Numbered from the stretch's first letter, positions 8,119-17,746 are shown. The stretch is 37,617 nucleotides of DNA from Bacteroidota bacterium (GCA_022710185.1 JAKLHK010000029.1:1-37617); one strand, 5' to 3'. The notes: a model not told the origin generated them from the letters alone. Numbers and translations: made by a program.

Positions 8119-9072
8119 ATGTTGAGTCGCAGACATTTCAGGATCAAGGTGATGCAGGCTTTGTATGCCTTCACTCAGGCTGGGGATGATCGCCTTGATG
8201 TGGCCGAGCGATCCCTGCGGAAGAGCTTCGACAAGATGTACGACCTGTACATCCACCTGATCTCCTTTATCCTCGAAACGGCTGATTTCGCCCAACAGCG
8301 GATGGAGGAGTCCAAGAATAAGTTCTTTCCCACCGAGGAAGACCTCAACCCCAACACCCGTTTTGTCGATAACCGTGTGATCCGCTCCATATCCGGGAAC
8401 CCTGCGTTTCGGAAGCAGTACGACCGGCTGAAGATCAACTGGTCAGACGAGAGGGAGCTGGTACGCCGGCACTGGATCGCGTTTCGCGACAGTGAAGAGA
8501 TGCAGCAATACCTGCAGTCTGGAAAGGATGGACTGGAAAACGACCGGAATATCCTCAAGGTATATATCCGCGACCACATGGCGGCCTCTGATTCGCTGCG
8601 GTACTTCTACGAGGAGCAGGACATCCACTGGGCCGACGATTTCGATACCATGCTCGGGATGGTGCTGAAAACGGTGAAGTCCTTCGGGGAGGCCGGGGAG
8701 GACTTTCCTCCTGTCCTTATTCATGAGGACGAAGGGGTGGATGAGATGAAGGAGTTCATTATTCCACTCTTCCGCAAGACCATCGTCAATGGGGAAGAGT
8801 ATGGTAAGCTGATTGCCCAGCAGGCCAGAAACTGGGAGTTCGACCGCATCGCGGTACTCGACGTGATCCTAATGAAAATGGCCATCTGCGAGCTGGTACA
8901 GTTTTCATCCATACCGGTGAAGGTCACCATCAACGAGTACATCGAGATCAGCAAAGGATACAGCACCGCCAAGAGCCGCGTGTTCATCAACGGCATGCTC
9001 GATAAACTGTTGGAAACGCTGAAGGAAAGTAAAATGATCCGTAAGACCGGTCGCGGGCTTCTCGACAGTTGA
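8119..9072 (+). CDS. nusB: Transcription antitermination factor NusB, long Bacteroidota form
   Basis: This 317-aa NusB protein helps assemble the antitermination complex on rRNA boxA with NusE (S10). The N-terminus MLSRRHFRIKVMQALYA is the usual NusB helix. The C-terminal all-helical part is clear: WEFDRIAVLDVILMKMAICEL, then VKVTINEYIEISKGYSTAKSRVFINGMLDKLLE. At over 300 aa it is about twice the proteobacterial length because of a middle insertion (about 50-180). This is normal in Bacteroidota. It leads a five-gene operon: GNAT follows after 4 bp, then the DUF1573 gene, yajC and coaE. Confidence 0.93.
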   Translation: MLSRRHFRIKVMQALYAFTQAGDDRLDVAERSLRKSFDKMYDLYIHLISFILETADFAQQRMEESKNKFFPTEEDLNPNTRFVDNRVIRSISGNPAFRKQYDRLKINWSDERELVRRHWIAFRDSEEMQQYLQSGKDGLENDRNILKVYIRDHMAASDSLRYFYEEQDIHWADDFDTMLGMVLKTVKSFGEAGEDFPPVLIHEDEGVDEMKEFIIPLFRKTIVNGEEYGKLIAQQARNWEFDRIAVLDVILMKMAICELVQFSSIPVKVTINEYIEISKGYSTAKSRVFINGMLDKLLETLKESKMIRKTGRGLLDS

Positions 9073-9076
9073 TTCC

Positions 9077-9508
9077 ATGTCCCAGCCTTACCTCATACGG
9101 CCCTATCTTCCCTCCGATTACCCAGCCGTATCCCGGCTGTGGGAAGAGACAGGCATGGGCGGGGCCTACCGGGGAGACGACGAGGCAACGATTGCACGCA
9201 CCCTGGCCCAGGGGGGGCAGTTTCTTATCCTGGAAGCGGACGGGCAGGTTGCAGGAACCAGCTGGCTTACGGACGACGGCCGCAGGATATACCTCCATCA
9301 TTTCGGCATCCTTCCGGCTTATCAGGGGCGCGGATGGTCACATCCCCTGTTGGAAGCCAGCCTCGCATGGGTGAAGTCCAAAGGGATGCAGGTTAAGCTT
9401 GAAGTACACAGGGAGAACCACCGTGCGCTCCGTCTGTATCGCAAGCGGGGGTTTGAACCTCTGGGCGGTTATGATGTTCTCATTATACGCAGCATGGATA
9501 CATTATGA
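9077..9508 (+). CDS. GNAT-family N-acetyltransferase
   Basis: This 143-aa protein has a GNAT fold. The acetyl-CoA pyrophosphate-binding motif is GILPAYQGRGWSHPLL (Q-x-x-G-x-G/A type; about 76-91). The C-terminal part, NHRALRLYRKRGFEPLG, is motif B, with the usual Tyr. The substrate cannot be told. It sits inside the nusB operon, 4 bp after nusB and overlapping the next start by 4 nt. It is an addition to the otherwise conserved nusB-DUF1573-yajC-coaE order. Confidence 0.88.
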   Translation: MSQPYLIRPYLPSDYPAVSRLWEETGMGGAYRGDDEATIARTLAQGGQFLILEADGQVAGTSWLTDDGRRIYLHHFGILPAYQGRGWSHPLLEASLAWVKSKGMQVKLEVHRENHRALRLYRKRGFEPLGGYDVLIIRSMDTL

Positions 9509-10014
9509 TGGTATATCGCTTGCATAGTGAATTTGTCCGGAACGGCAGGAGGCTCTTCCAGGCCTTGCTGCTGCTGACGGGTATGGCGCTTGCGGCATGC
9601 GGGGGCGAAGGAAAGGACGGGAAGTACGGTCCTGAAATGCTCACCAATCCGGCCACCGCCGGAGCCGCTGAGGTAACTGCTGATGGTCAGCCGGTGATCG
9701 TCTTCGAAAAAGAGGAACATGATTTCGGCAAGGTCATCCAGGGCGAGGTGATCTCCTATGCCTTCCGCCTCAGCAATCAGGGGGAAGCCCCCCTGGTCAT
9801 TGCCGACGTGACCTCTTCCTGCGGCTGCACCGTAGGGGATTATCCCAAGGAACCCCTGCAGCCGGGTGAGGAAGGGTTTATCCGCGTGACCTTCGACAGC
9901 AAGGGCCGCCAGGGTCATCAGTCCAAAGTCGTTAACGTGGTGGCCAATACCACACCTGGTACTCACTCCCTGAGGATCATGGCTGACGTGACCCTCCCCG
10001 AATGGCAAAAATAA
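9505..10014 (+). CDS. DUF1573 lipoprotein
   Basis: This 169-aa protein has an N-terminal hydrophobic segment and a lipobox-like ALAAC (Cys32), so it is probably a lipoprotein. The DUF1573 domain covers about 66-165: HDFGKVIQGEVISYAFRLSNQG, the conserved SSCGCTVGDYP, and PGEEGFIRVTFDSKGRQG. This is an immunoglobulin-like fold related to ASH/MSP domains. Function is unknown. In Bacteroidota it commonly lies between nusB and yajC. The start is ATGATG overlapping the GNAT stop, so the first or second ATG may be used. Confidence 0.9.
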   Translation: MMVYRLHSEFVRNGRRLFQALLLLTGMALAACGGEGKDGKYGPEMLTNPATAGAAEVTADGQPVIVFEKEEHDFGKVIQGEVISYAFRLSNQGEAPLVIADVTSSCGCTVGDYPKEPLQPGEEGFIRVTFDSKGRQGHQSKVVNVVANTTPGTHSLRIMADVTLPEWQK

Positions 10015-10027
10015 ATCCCCAAATAAC

Positions 10028-10354
10028 ATGAGAACTATGCTTTTAATGATGGATCCCAATGGCGGCAGCCAGGGTGGTTTTGCTTCTTTCCTCCCGCTCC
10101 TGCTGGTAATCGTGGTGTTTTATTTCTTCTTCATCCGTCCGCAGATGAAGAAGAGCAAGGACCAGCGCAAGTTCCGCGAGTCACTGCAGAAGGGCGACAA
10201 GGTCGTAACCATTGGCGGGATCCATGGAAAAATCCTGGAGGTGGGCGACACTACCGCAATCATCGAGGTGGAAGGCCAGAACCGCCTGAAAGTGGAAAAG
10301 TCGGCCATTGCCATGCAGGCAGCGGACTCCGGCAAGCTGGAGCAGAACAAATAG
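10028..10354 (+). CDS. yajC: Sec translocase accessory subunit YajC
   Basis: This 108-aa inner-membrane protein is the YajC partner of SecDF in the Sec system. It has one transmembrane helix (about 20-36, FLPLLLVIVVFYFFFIRP) followed by the family motif RPQMKKSKDQRKFRESLQKGDKVVTIGGIHGKI. The N-terminus is rich in Met, and the true start could be the ATG at the MMDPN stretch. It lies 13 bp after the DUF1573 gene and 22 bp before coaE. Confidence 0.94.
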   Translation: MRTMLLMMDPNGGSQGGFASFLPLLLVIVVFYFFFIRPQMKKSKDQRKFRESLQKGDKVVTIGGIHGKILEVGDTTAIIEVEGQNRLKVEKSAIAMQAADSGKLEQNK

Positions 10355-10376
10355 GCATAAGCCCTTACCTCTCCCC

Positions 10377-10985
10377 ATGCTCAGCGTCGGGATCACTGGC
10401 AATATAGGATCGGGCAAATCGCTGGTCTGTAAGGTCTTTGATGTGCTCGGCGTGCCGGTTTTCCATGCCGACCTGGCCGGACGTCAGGTGCTGGAGCAGG
10501 CGGAGGTCATCCGCCGCATCAGCAAGGAGTTCGGGGCCGGGGTCCTGGATCCCGACGGCCGTATCCATCGCCCTGCCCTGGCAGCCAGGGTGTTCAGCGA
10601 TCCCGTCAGTCTGGGATTTCTTAATGACCTGGTCCATCCGGCGGTGGAGGCATTGTGGAAAGATTTTTCCATCATTCATGCCGACAAGCCCTATGTGTTG
10701 CATGAAGCGGCCATACTGATGGAAAGCGGATTCTACCGCCTCATGGACGAGGTCATCCTCGTCAAGGCTCCGCCGGAGGTCAGAAAGGCCAGGGTGATGC
10801 AACGGGACAGCTGGGGCGAGGAGGAATTTGAGCGGAGGGCCTCGCTGCAATGGAGTGAAGCGGAACTGGCCCGCTATGCCAGCTTTTCTATCAACAATTC
10901 AGGTAATGAGGCCGTCTTGCCGCAGGTTCTGGACATACACCATATGCTGGTCAGCCTTGCCGGATCCGTGGGCGGAGTCAGCTAA
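10377..10985 (+). CDS. coaE: Dephospho-CoA kinase
   Basis: This 202-aa enzyme makes CoA from dephospho-CoA and ATP, the last step of CoA synthesis. P-loop GNIGSGKS (8-15), the HADLAGR segment (31-37), LVHPAV and the lid-side VLHEAAILMESGFYRLMDEVILV are present. The frame opens upstream at 10308 inside yajC, but the ATG at 10377 gives the family N-terminus MLSVGITGNIGSGKS. It is the last gene of the nusB operon and converges on the cyclase. Confidence 0.94.
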   Translation: MLSVGITGNIGSGKSLVCKVFDVLGVPVFHADLAGRQVLEQAEVIRRISKEFGAGVLDPDGRIHRPALAARVFSDPVSLGFLNDLVHPAVEALWKDFSIIHADKPYVLHEAAILMESGFYRLMDEVILVKAPPEVRKARVMQRDSWGEEEFERRASLQWSEAELARYASFSINNSGNEAVLPQVLDIHHMLVSLAGSVGGVS

Positions 10986-11017
10986 AGTCAACTATATGAA
11001 ATGACCGGGGAATGGGC

Positions 11018-12856
11018 TCAGATGGCCTGATCGTCCTGCTCCTCCATTACCTCATACAGGGTCACCATTTCCTGCTTTCCTTTCACCTGGGTACGGTCAA
11101 GGAAGCGGAAACCGAAGCTTCCCTGGTCGGACATCTTACCTATACTCTCCTCGCTGATGATGGTGTGACAGCCATATTCCTTGGTCAGTCCTTCCAGACG
11201 GGCAGCCAGGTTCACAGCATCACTGATCACGGTGCCGTCCATACGGCCTTCAGCCCCTACGATGCCGAGCATCAGACGGCCAGTGTGTATCCCAATGCCA
11301 ATCTCCACCGTGGGCCAGCCGGCTGCGGAATTTTCCCGGTTAAATCGGCTCAGGGCCCCTCGCATAGCCAGCGACGCCCCAACGGCATCCTCCGGTGAGC
11401 GAGGGAACAAGGCCATGATGGCGTCGCCTATATATTTGTCGATGAATCCATTATGTTGTCTGATCACCGGCTCCATCACCCCCAGGTAGGCGTTGATGAA
11501 GTCAAAGTTTTGTTTGGGGCTCATCGTTTCGCTCAGGGTGGTGAAGGAGCGCATATCGCTGAACAATATCGTCATCTCCCGTTCTACCTGATCCCCCAGC
11601 CGGATATCGGTATAGCTTTCCTTCCCCAGGATATCGAGGAACTGACGGGGCACGAAGCGGGAGTATGCTTCCGTAAGCCCGTTGATGTTGTCGAAATAGG
11701 CCTTCAGCCTTGCCGTCATCTGGTTGTAACCTTCCGTAAGCTGGCCTACCTCGTCGTTGGTGCGCACCAGGGAGTACTGTTCCAGTTCGCCTTCGCCGGC
11801 ACTCTCCATGCTGGCCAGCAACTGCTTCACCGGGCTTACGATGTCCTCCGTATTCCAGCGGACAAAAAACAGGATGTAGATCAGGGAGATGAAAATGCCG
11901 GTAAATATGCCGATGAACATCAGGATGCTGTCGATCGCGTTCACATAAAAGAAGTCATTGGAGAACTCCGCCCGCGGCAGCCCTTCGAACAGGCTCAGGT
12001 ATTTACCGAAGAGGATGTGGGCCTGCTGATCGCTGATATCTTCGATGCGCAGCTCGCTGAGGGTGGTCAGGCTCAGGAAGAGGTAGAAAATGACGATGGC
12101 CAGGGGAAGGAGGGTGGTCATGCCGGAGGTAATCCACATACGGTTGCGTATGCGGAAGTAAAACTTCCCGGCCAGCCGGGCCCTCAGCTCTTCAGGACTG
12201 TACAGGTGCTCGATGTAGCGCATATGCACCCGGTGCTTCTCCCAGAAATAAATAAAGAGCACCACCAGCAGGGAGGCTACAAGGGAAATGTAGAAGAACT
12301 GCAGGAACAGGCGGCGTTCGAATTCCACCACAGGAGTCTCCTTCAGCTGATAGAGCCGGATCAGCATCACCAGGTGAATGAGGAGGAAGGCAAGGGCCAG
12401 AAGCAGGGCGTTGGCCATCGGGACCCGGAGCAGGTATTTCCTGCAGTGCTCCCGCAGTTTCGGACTGATGCGCCTTCCCTTACGCTTTCGCTTGAAGAAG
12501 CGCTTGTAGGGCCCGTTGATCACCAGCCCCAACACTATGACCCCGACCAGGGTACGGGTGATCGTCTGAAAGGAGCGGGAGAAGAGGTTGGAAGAGTCGG
12601 CATCCGTTTCCTGCACCACAATCCCTCCGGCCTCGGCCAGGGTGTCCGCCTCGGTAGTGAAATTCAGTAGGCCGAATTGCAGGGTGGTGTCGGGCAGCCG
12701 GGTGGTGTCCCCGGAAAGTACATTACCCCGGGCACGCATCCAGTCGGGCCCGTGCTTGAGCGAAAGGATGCTTCCTACGGGCAACACCAGCAGGAAATAA
12801 ATCAGGAAAGCAAAGAGGTAGATCCTGAAATAGAAGAAGGTGGGTACCGGGTTCAT
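11018..12856 (-). CDS. Membrane-bound class III adenylate cyclase with HAMP domain
   Basis: This 612-aa integral membrane cyclase has about six transmembrane segments (near 10-30, 97-117, 145-170, 183-205, 245-268 and 310-333), a HAMP linker (about 334-388) and a C-terminal cyclase domain (about 420-600). All six canonical catalytic positions are present: metal ligands D434 (LFSDMRSF) and D478 (KYIGDAIM), adenine-specifying K474 and D546 (SDAVNLAARLE), and transition-state N549 and R553. cAMP formation is therefore likely rather than cGMP. The large N-terminal loop (about 31-95) and later loops may face the periplasm. It has no obvious partner beside it, and the signal it senses is not visible. 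Confidence 0.9.
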   Translation of the reverse strand: MNPVPTFFYFRIYLFAFLIYFLLVLPVGSILSLKHGPDWMRARGNVLSGDTTRLPDTTLQFGLLNFTTEADTLAEAGGIVVQETDADSSNLFSRSFQTITRTLVGVIVLGLVINGPYKRFFKRKRKGRRISPKLREHCRKYLLRVPMANALLLALAFLLIHLVMLIRLYQLKETPVVEFERRLFLQFFYISLVASLLVVLFIYFWEKHRVHMRYIEHLYSPEELRARLAGKFYFRIRNRMWITSGMTTLLPLAIVIFYLFLSLTTLSELRIEDISDQQAHILFGKYLSLFEGLPRAEFSNDFFYVNAIDSILMFIGIFTGIFISLIYILFFVRWNTEDIVSPVKQLLASMESAGEGELEQYSLVRTNDEVGQLTEGYNQMTARLKAYFDNINGLTEAYSRFVPRQFLDILGKESYTDIRLGDQVEREMTILFSDMRSFTTLSETMSPKQNFDFINAYLGVMEPVIRQHNGFIDKYIGDAIMALFPRSPEDAVGASLAMRGALSRFNRENSAAGWPTVEIGIGIHTGRLMLGIVGAEGRMDGTVISDAVNLAARLEGLTKEYGCHTIISEESIGKMSDQGSFGFRFLDRTQVKGKQEMVTLYEVMEEQDDQAI

Positions 12857-12997
12857 CTGCTCCTATTGGAGCGGTGAAGATAAGGAATGCATGAGAACAA
12901 AGTGTGCAACGGATTGTTTAGCTGTTGTTGAGGGGGATTTCTTTTCCTCCAGGTTTATTAGAAAAGAATCATTCCGAGGGTAACACTGTTCTGGCCT

Positions 12998-14683
12998 ATG
13001 AGGAAATTGCATTACGATATTGCAGTATATCATTACGTTGTCAGGTTTGTCCTTGTTCTGGTCTTCACTTTCATAGGCCGAACGGCGGAGGCACAGCCCG
13101 GCTCGCTGGATCCAGCCTTTGCCATTGGGGCAGGAGCCAGCCACGCGGTCAATGTTGCCGGGATATTGCCTGACGGCAGGATCTTCCTCGGAGGAGAGTT
13201 CTCCGCTTTCAGCGGTGCAGCAAAGAACTTTGCCGTATGCCTTTTTCCGAACGGTACCCCTGACGCGGCATACGCCATAAACGCCGCCAACGGCGGGTTC
13301 GAAGGCCCGGTGAGGGCACTCGCCGTGCAACCGGATGGAAAGGTGCTGGTTGGCGGCCTGTTCAATACGGTGAATGGGATCAGCAGCAAGAACATCGTCA
13401 GGTTGGATACTTCGGGTGTGGTGGATAATACCTTCATAGTGGGCAGCGGGGCAAGCAATGAAGTGACGCATATCGCTACCAACGGCAGCCGCAGCGTACT
13501 GATCGGGTTCTTCAATGCCTATAACGGTCAGAACGTTCCCACCTTCGTTGTGCTGCAATCCGACGGGAACATCGATACTTCCTTCGCCATGCCTTCCACA
13601 GCATTTGTGAATGTCAGCGCTTCTGAAGTACTTCCGGGGGGTAAGGTGATGCTCGCCGGCAACTTCACCTCTTACCAGGGCTTGTCTGCCGGGCGTATCA
13701 TCCGGCTGAATGCCGATGGAAGTGTGGATACATCCTTTCAGCCCGGACAGGGCCTCAACAGTCTGGTCTATACCCTGGCTGTGCAGTCCGACGGCCGCAT
13801 CCTGGTAGGTGGTGCATTTTCCCTGGCTGCAGGTCAGCCGCGCACCCGTATCGCCCGCCTGATGCCGGATGGCAGTCTCGACACCAGCTTCAACCCAGGG
13901 AGTGGGGCCAATGGAGGGGTCAGGAGCATCAGTCTTCAGGCCGATGGCAAAATACTCATAGGTGGGGATTTCAGCAGCTATAACGGGGTATCTGTCAACC
14001 GTATAGCCCGCCTGTTGCCGGATGGATCCCTTGACCCTTCATTCCTGAATCAGGGGGGCACCAATGGCACGGTCAAGTCCATCGCCATCCAGACCGATGG
14101 CCGCATTATCCTTGGAGGTACCTTCACCAACCTGATGGGCTCCGTTGCCGGACGTGTGGGCAGGCTTATAGGGGATACCTGTTCCCTTGCCGCACAGATC
14201 AGTGTGGATACCCTGGCGGCCGGCGGGATGATCCAGTTGAGCACCGCTACGCCTGCCGGGGCATCTTATGCCTGGATCGATTGCAGCAACGGCAATGCAC
14301 CGATCCCCGGCGCTTCGGCAGCAGTATTCACCCCGCAGTTACCCGGCAATTATGCTGTAGTGGTCCAGCAATCCTATTGTTCCGACACCAGTGCCTGCGT
14401 ACAGGTGAACCCAGTAATCACGGGTACGTCGGCGGCAAGTGCCGGGACCACCTTCAGGGTATTCCCCAATCCCGCGACAGACCGGCTGATGCTTGCTGTG
14501 TCAGGGGAACCCTCAGGGTATGGCTTGAGGCTTTTTCAGGCCAACGGCACCTGCGCCCTGCGCCTCGATGGACTAAGCGGCCCCCTGCAGGAGCTCATGC
14601 TGCCTGAATTGGTCCCAGGCCTCTACTTCCTTGAAATTCAGGGCAAGAATGGGGTATACCGCCAGAAGTTGATCATCCGTTAG
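12998..14683 (+). CDS. Secreted delta-60-repeat beta-propeller protein with T9SS sorting domain
   Basis: This 561-aa secreted protein has a signal peptide (about 1-32, ending AEAQ). About seven delta-60/DUF5122 repeats follow, with consensus DGKILIGGDFSSYNG...NRIARLLPDGSLD.SF; they should form a beta-propeller. An Ig-like/PKD-like segment (about 395-475) comes next. The C-terminal sorting domain starts at FRVFPNPATDRLML and ends with YRQKLIIR, so export by T9SS is expected. The function is unknown; such proteins are usually cell-surface or extracellular. The gene is divergent from the cyclase. No exact TAnnTTTG was found upstream. Confidence 0.86.
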   Translation: MRKLHYDIAVYHYVVRFVLVLVFTFIGRTAEAQPGSLDPAFAIGAGASHAVNVAGILPDGRIFLGGEFSAFSGAAKNFAVCLFPNGTPDAAYAINAANGGFEGPVRALAVQPDGKVLVGGLFNTVNGISSKNIVRLDTSGVVDNTFIVGSGASNEVTHIATNGSRSVLIGFFNAYNGQNVPTFVVLQSDGNIDTSFAMPSTAFVNVSASEVLPGGKVMLAGNFTSYQGLSAGRIIRLNADGSVDTSFQPGQGLNSLVYTLAVQSDGRILVGGAFSLAAGQPRTRIARLMPDGSLDTSFNPGSGANGGVRSISLQADGKILIGGDFSSYNGVSVNRIARLLPDGSLDPSFLNQGGTNGTVKSIAIQTDGRIILGGTFTNLMGSVAGRVGRLIGDTCSLAAQISVDTLAAGGMIQLSTATPAGASYAWIDCSNGNAPIPGASAAVFTPQLPGNYAVVVQQSYCSDTSACVQVNPVITGTSAASAGTTFRVFPNPATDRLMLAVSGEPSGYGLRLFQANGTCALRLDGLSGPLQELMLPELVPGLYFLEIQGKNGVYRQKLIIR

Positions 14684-14706
14684 TGCAGCCGGGACGGTGC
14701 GTGCCC

Positions 14707-14714
14707 TATCTTTG
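14707..14714 (+). promoter_or_regulatory. Bacteroidota -7 promoter element for the HExxH protein gene
   Basis: TATCTTTG lies 22 nt before the GTG start at 14737, so this gene can be transcribed separately from the delta-60 gene. Confidence 0.5.
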
Positions 14715-14736
14715 ATAGTAAGCAATCCTTGACCTT

Positions 14737-15087
14737 GTGATCGTTTACTTTCCATGGCTGGCATTTTTCCTTAGACGGACCGGTTACAGGGCCATCACTT
14801 TATGGCCCCTTGTCTTCATTGTCGAAAGGACCCTGAGCCGTGAGGATCGCCTGATGCGCCATGAACGCATCCACCTGAGGCAGCAGCTTGAGCTGGGCGT
14901 GCTGCCATTCTATATAATGTATATTCTGGAGTACCTGCTGGGCCGTCTTTCAGGCCTCACCCACGATGCCGCATACCGCGGCATACGATTCGAACGGGAA
15001 GCTTTTCAAAACGAAAACGACCCGGATTTCCTGAAGAACAGGAAAGTCTGGGCCGTCTTCCGTCGGGGCCGCGCAGGGCGGCGGTGA
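14737..15087 (+). CDS. Small HExxH-containing membrane-associated protein, function unknown
   Basis: I do not recognise a named family with confidence. The 116-aa product starts at a GTG and has a hydrophobic N-terminus (IVYFPWLAFFLRR and TLWPLVFIVE). HERIH sits at 42-46, followed by a hydrophobic helix (about 51-70) and then RFEREAFQNE (84-93). HExxH plus a glutamate about 40 residues downstream is the layout of gluzincin-type metalloproteases, so a minimal zinc peptidase or a degenerate relative is possible. The tail is basic. Its stop directly abuts that of the convergent S9 peptidase gene. Confidence 0.7.
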   Translation: MIVYFPWLAFFLRRTGYRAITLWPLVFIVERTLSREDRLMRHERIHLRQQLELGVLPFYIMYILEYLLGRLSGLTHDAAYRGIRFEREAFQNENDPDFLKNRKVWAVFRRGRAGRR

Positions 15088-17727
15088 TTATTTCTTTTCT
15101 ATCGTCATCACGGCATTGCCCATGCCGGGCATCACCGAAACCATGCGCAGCGCCATCCCGGAGACCGGATCGATCCAGAAGGTGGTCATATCCTTGGGAT
15201 TGTCGGTGCTGACCATCTCAACGGTCCAGCAGGCGACCTCTTTCACATTTTCCTTTCCGGTAACGCTGAACTTCACCTGTTTGGGCTTGATCGTGCCCAG
15301 ATCGGGTACCTCGGTGATCAGGCTGTAGCCTTCCTTGAGCGGCCAGCGGGCGATAATCAGGTCGAGCCCGGGGGCATCGGTCAGGTAAACCCCGTTGAAG
15401 GGGATGACCATATTCATTCCGGCCATCTCGATAGTAGCCTTTTCGTGATCAAAGCTCATGGCGATCTTCTGGCCCATCTGCTCCATCACCCGCTTGACGA
15501 TCGCTCCGGCTTCCGTGTACTCGGCCTCGTCCTTCGACTGGCCCATAGCGCCGTTTGCCTCGTCGTTAACCACCCAGTTGCCGTTGCGCTGCGTAATGCT
15601 GCGTGTCATCTGCAGGGGCATCTTTTGTCCCTGGATCTCGAAGGTGGCATCGTATGCTGTTTCACCAGCCTTGAAGGCGCCCTGGATGACAGGCAGGGAG
15701 CTTGCCGATTTTTGTTCCTTTTTGGGCTCATACTTCACGGTGCTTACATCCACCCTCAGGGATTCCAGGGTTTCGCGTACCTGCGGTTCCATGTCTTCCT
15801 GATAGCGACCACCGACCACGTCGGAGAGGAATTTCTCTACCTCGGCGTACATGGCCTTGCGGTTGAGCGGCTTGGCAAAACCATGCCCTTCGTCGGGGGC
15901 CAGGAGATAGTCCACCTTCTTGCCCTTGTCGCGGAGTGCGATCACGATCTGGTCTGCTTCGGCCTGCTTCACCCTGGGGTCATTGGCTCCCTGGATGATG
16001 AGCAGGGGACGGTTGATTTTGTCGGCGCTGAACAGCGGGCTGGCATCATGTATGGCCTTCTTGCCTTCTTCGGTATTGGGGTCACCCACCATACCGTGGA
16101 GGAAGGCCCTGCCGGCCTCCCAGTATGCAGGGATGGATTCGAGCAGGGTGAAGATGTTGCTCGGACCGACGATGTCTACCCCGGCAGCATAGATCTCGGG
16201 AGTGAAGGCAAGGCCGGCCAGGGTGGCATAGCCGCCATAGCTGCCGCCCATGATGACGACCTTGTTCTTATTGGCAATTCCCTTGTCCACGAGGTGTTTC
16301 ACACCCCAGGTGATATCGTCCTGCATCAGCTTGCCCCACTGCATATCGCCTGCATTCAGGAACTGCTTGCCATAACCGCCGCTGGAGCGGAAGTTGGGCT
16401 GGAGCACGGCATAGCCACGGTTGGCCAGGAACTGTACTTCAGCATTGTAGCCCCAATAATCCCGGGGGCCCTTGGGACCGCCGTGAACGAGGATGATGAC
16501 CGGGAGGTCCTTGCCCGGCACGCCAACAGGCAGGGTGAGGTAGGCGGGGATCATGAGGCCGTCGCTGCTCGGATAGCTGATGGGGGTCATGGGGGCCAGG
16601 TGCTGCTCTACGGCCTTGAGGGCCGGTCGCGGCGTGTACTGGTGGATCAGTTTCTTGGAGGCGACATCGAAGAAATGAACCTCGGCGGCATACTTGTCGC
16701 CGCTCACGGCAACCAGGAGCCTGGAGTAGTCGGTGGTGGAACTCTGGAAATAGACCTCACGGCCGGGGAATTTGGACTGCAGGAAATGATAGATCTCTTC
16801 CCAGAACTTGTCCTTCCAGTAGTACACGGTCTTGTCGAGGGTATAACTGGTGCTGATGATCTTGCGTGTGATGTCGTGCAGCATCAGCCCGCCGAAGTCC
16901 ACCTTACCGTTGGGATCGCTCTCGATGAGCTCCTTCTTCTGGGTCATGGGATCCATGAGGAAGAGGGCCGTTTTATCGAGTTCCCCCTTGTTGGTCACCA
17001 GGTAACAACGGCTGTTGTCCTCGTTCCATCCGGCGATGTAGGCACTTTCCCTGACATTGAAATCGTAGATAGGGGTGAGGGTGGTGCCGTCGTCCACGCG
17101 GAACATGGTGGTATTGCCTTTTTCGTCTGTCTTGCTGATGACCCTGAGGGACTCCTCCCAGTCGAAATCGAAGCCCGTGATGCGGTCGTTGTTCTGATAG
17201 ACCAGGCTTCGTTCCCCGGTGGAGATGTTCAGGCGGTAGAGGTCGTGCCAGGCTGCATCCCGGTCATTGAGTCCGACAAAGAGCAGGTCGGGATCCTTCT
17301 TGCTGACCATATAGATCTGGGCGGTGACATCCTTGAGCGGGGTCAGGTTACGGGATTCCGGCACTCCATCGTCACTGGCCGTGGCTTTGGGGTCCACGGC
17401 AAAGATGTTGATGTTTTCATCCCCGTCCTTGTCCTTGACATAAAGGATGAAACGGCCGTCGCGGGTCCAGAAGTACCCATACAGCGGGCGGGTGCTGTTG
17501 GTCAGGGGGCGGGCCTTCTCGAAGGGCTCGTCGAAGGACTTCACCCAGATGTTCATGATGCCGTTGTACTCCTTCATGAAGGAGATAAACTTCCCATCAG
17601 GGCTGAGTTGGCCACCCGATACCTGGGGGTTGCCGAAGAACAGGTCGCGGTCGAGCAGCGGGGGCTGCTGGGCTGAGGTCGTCGCTACGGCGGCCAGGAT
17701 CGTCATGGCAAAGAGGATTTTTTTCAT
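15088..17727 (-). CDS. S9-family prolyl-oligopeptidase-like peptidase with extra C-terminal domain
   Basis: This 879-aa exported serine peptidase has a signal peptide (1-19, TTSAQ). A beta-propeller covers about 25-375 ([19 protein letters not shown] and similar blades). The alpha/beta-hydrolase peptidase S9 domain covers about 385-640, with nucleophile S496 in GGSYGGY, D583 in GANDPRV and H615 in EGHGF, so the triad is intact. About 200 further residues (680-879) form a separate beta-rich domain ([27 protein letters not shown]). It resembles DUF3108-type or lipocalin-like domains and is not part of a normal S9 enzyme. The start at 17727 was chosen for its signal peptide and a promoter element 19 nt upstream. 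It probably degrades peptides in the periplasm. Confidence 0.9.
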   Translation of the reverse strand: MKKILFAMTILAAVATTSAQQPPLLDRDLFFGNPQVSGGQLSPDGKFISFMKEYNGIMNIWVKSFDEPFEKARPLTNSTRPLYGYFWTRDGRFILYVKDKDGDENINIFAVDPKATASDDGVPESRNLTPLKDVTAQIYMVSKKDPDLLFVGLNDRDAAWHDLYRLNISTGERSLVYQNNDRITGFDFDWEESLRVISKTDEKGNTTMFRVDDGTTLTPIYDFNVRESAYIAGWNEDNSRCYLVTNKGELDKTALFLMDPMTQKKELIESDPNGKVDFGGLMLHDITRKIISTSYTLDKTVYYWKDKFWEEIYHFLQSKFPGREVYFQSSTTDYSRLLVAVSGDKYAAEVHFFDVASKKLIHQYTPRPALKAVEQHLAPMTPISYPSSDGLMIPAYLTLPVGVPGKDLPVIILVHGGPKGPRDYWGYNAEVQFLANRGYAVLQPNFRSSGGYGKQFLNAGDMQWGKLMQDDITWGVKHLVDKGIANKNKVVIMGGSYGGYATLAGLAFTPEIYAAGVDIVGPSNIFTLLESIPAYWEAGRAFLHGMVGDPNTEEGKKAIHDASPLFSADKINRPLLIIQGANDPRVKQAEADQIVIALRDKGKKVDYLLAPDEGHGFAKPLNRKAMYAEVEKFLSDVVGGRYQEDMEPQVRETLESLRVDVSTVKYEPKKEQKSASSLPVIQGAFKAGETAYDATFEIQGQKMPLQMTRSITQRNGNWVVNDEANGAMGQSKDEAEYTEAGAIVKRVMEQMGQKIAMSFDHEKATIEMAGMNMVIPFNGVYLTDAPGLDLIIARWPLKEGYSLITEVPDLGTIKPKQVKFSVTGKENVKEVACWTVEMVSTDNPKDMTTFWIDPVSGMALRMVSVMPGMGNAVMTIEKK

Positions 17728-17746
17728 GGAACTGAATTTGGAAACG

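Noticed and set aside
11453..12670. 405-aa open frame on the plus strand
   Set aside because: It is antisense to the adenylate cyclase, with His/Gln/Glu-rich, non-family composition.
14737..15087. BlaR1/M56-type peptidase
   Set aside because: The HExxH motif and a helix are present, but the protein lacks the multi-TM architecture and the rest of that family's signatures.
15445..17676. 743-aa open frame on the plus strand
   Set aside because: It is antisense to the S9 peptidase, whose domains, triad and signal peptide are clear; the antisense translation matches no family and has no start signals.
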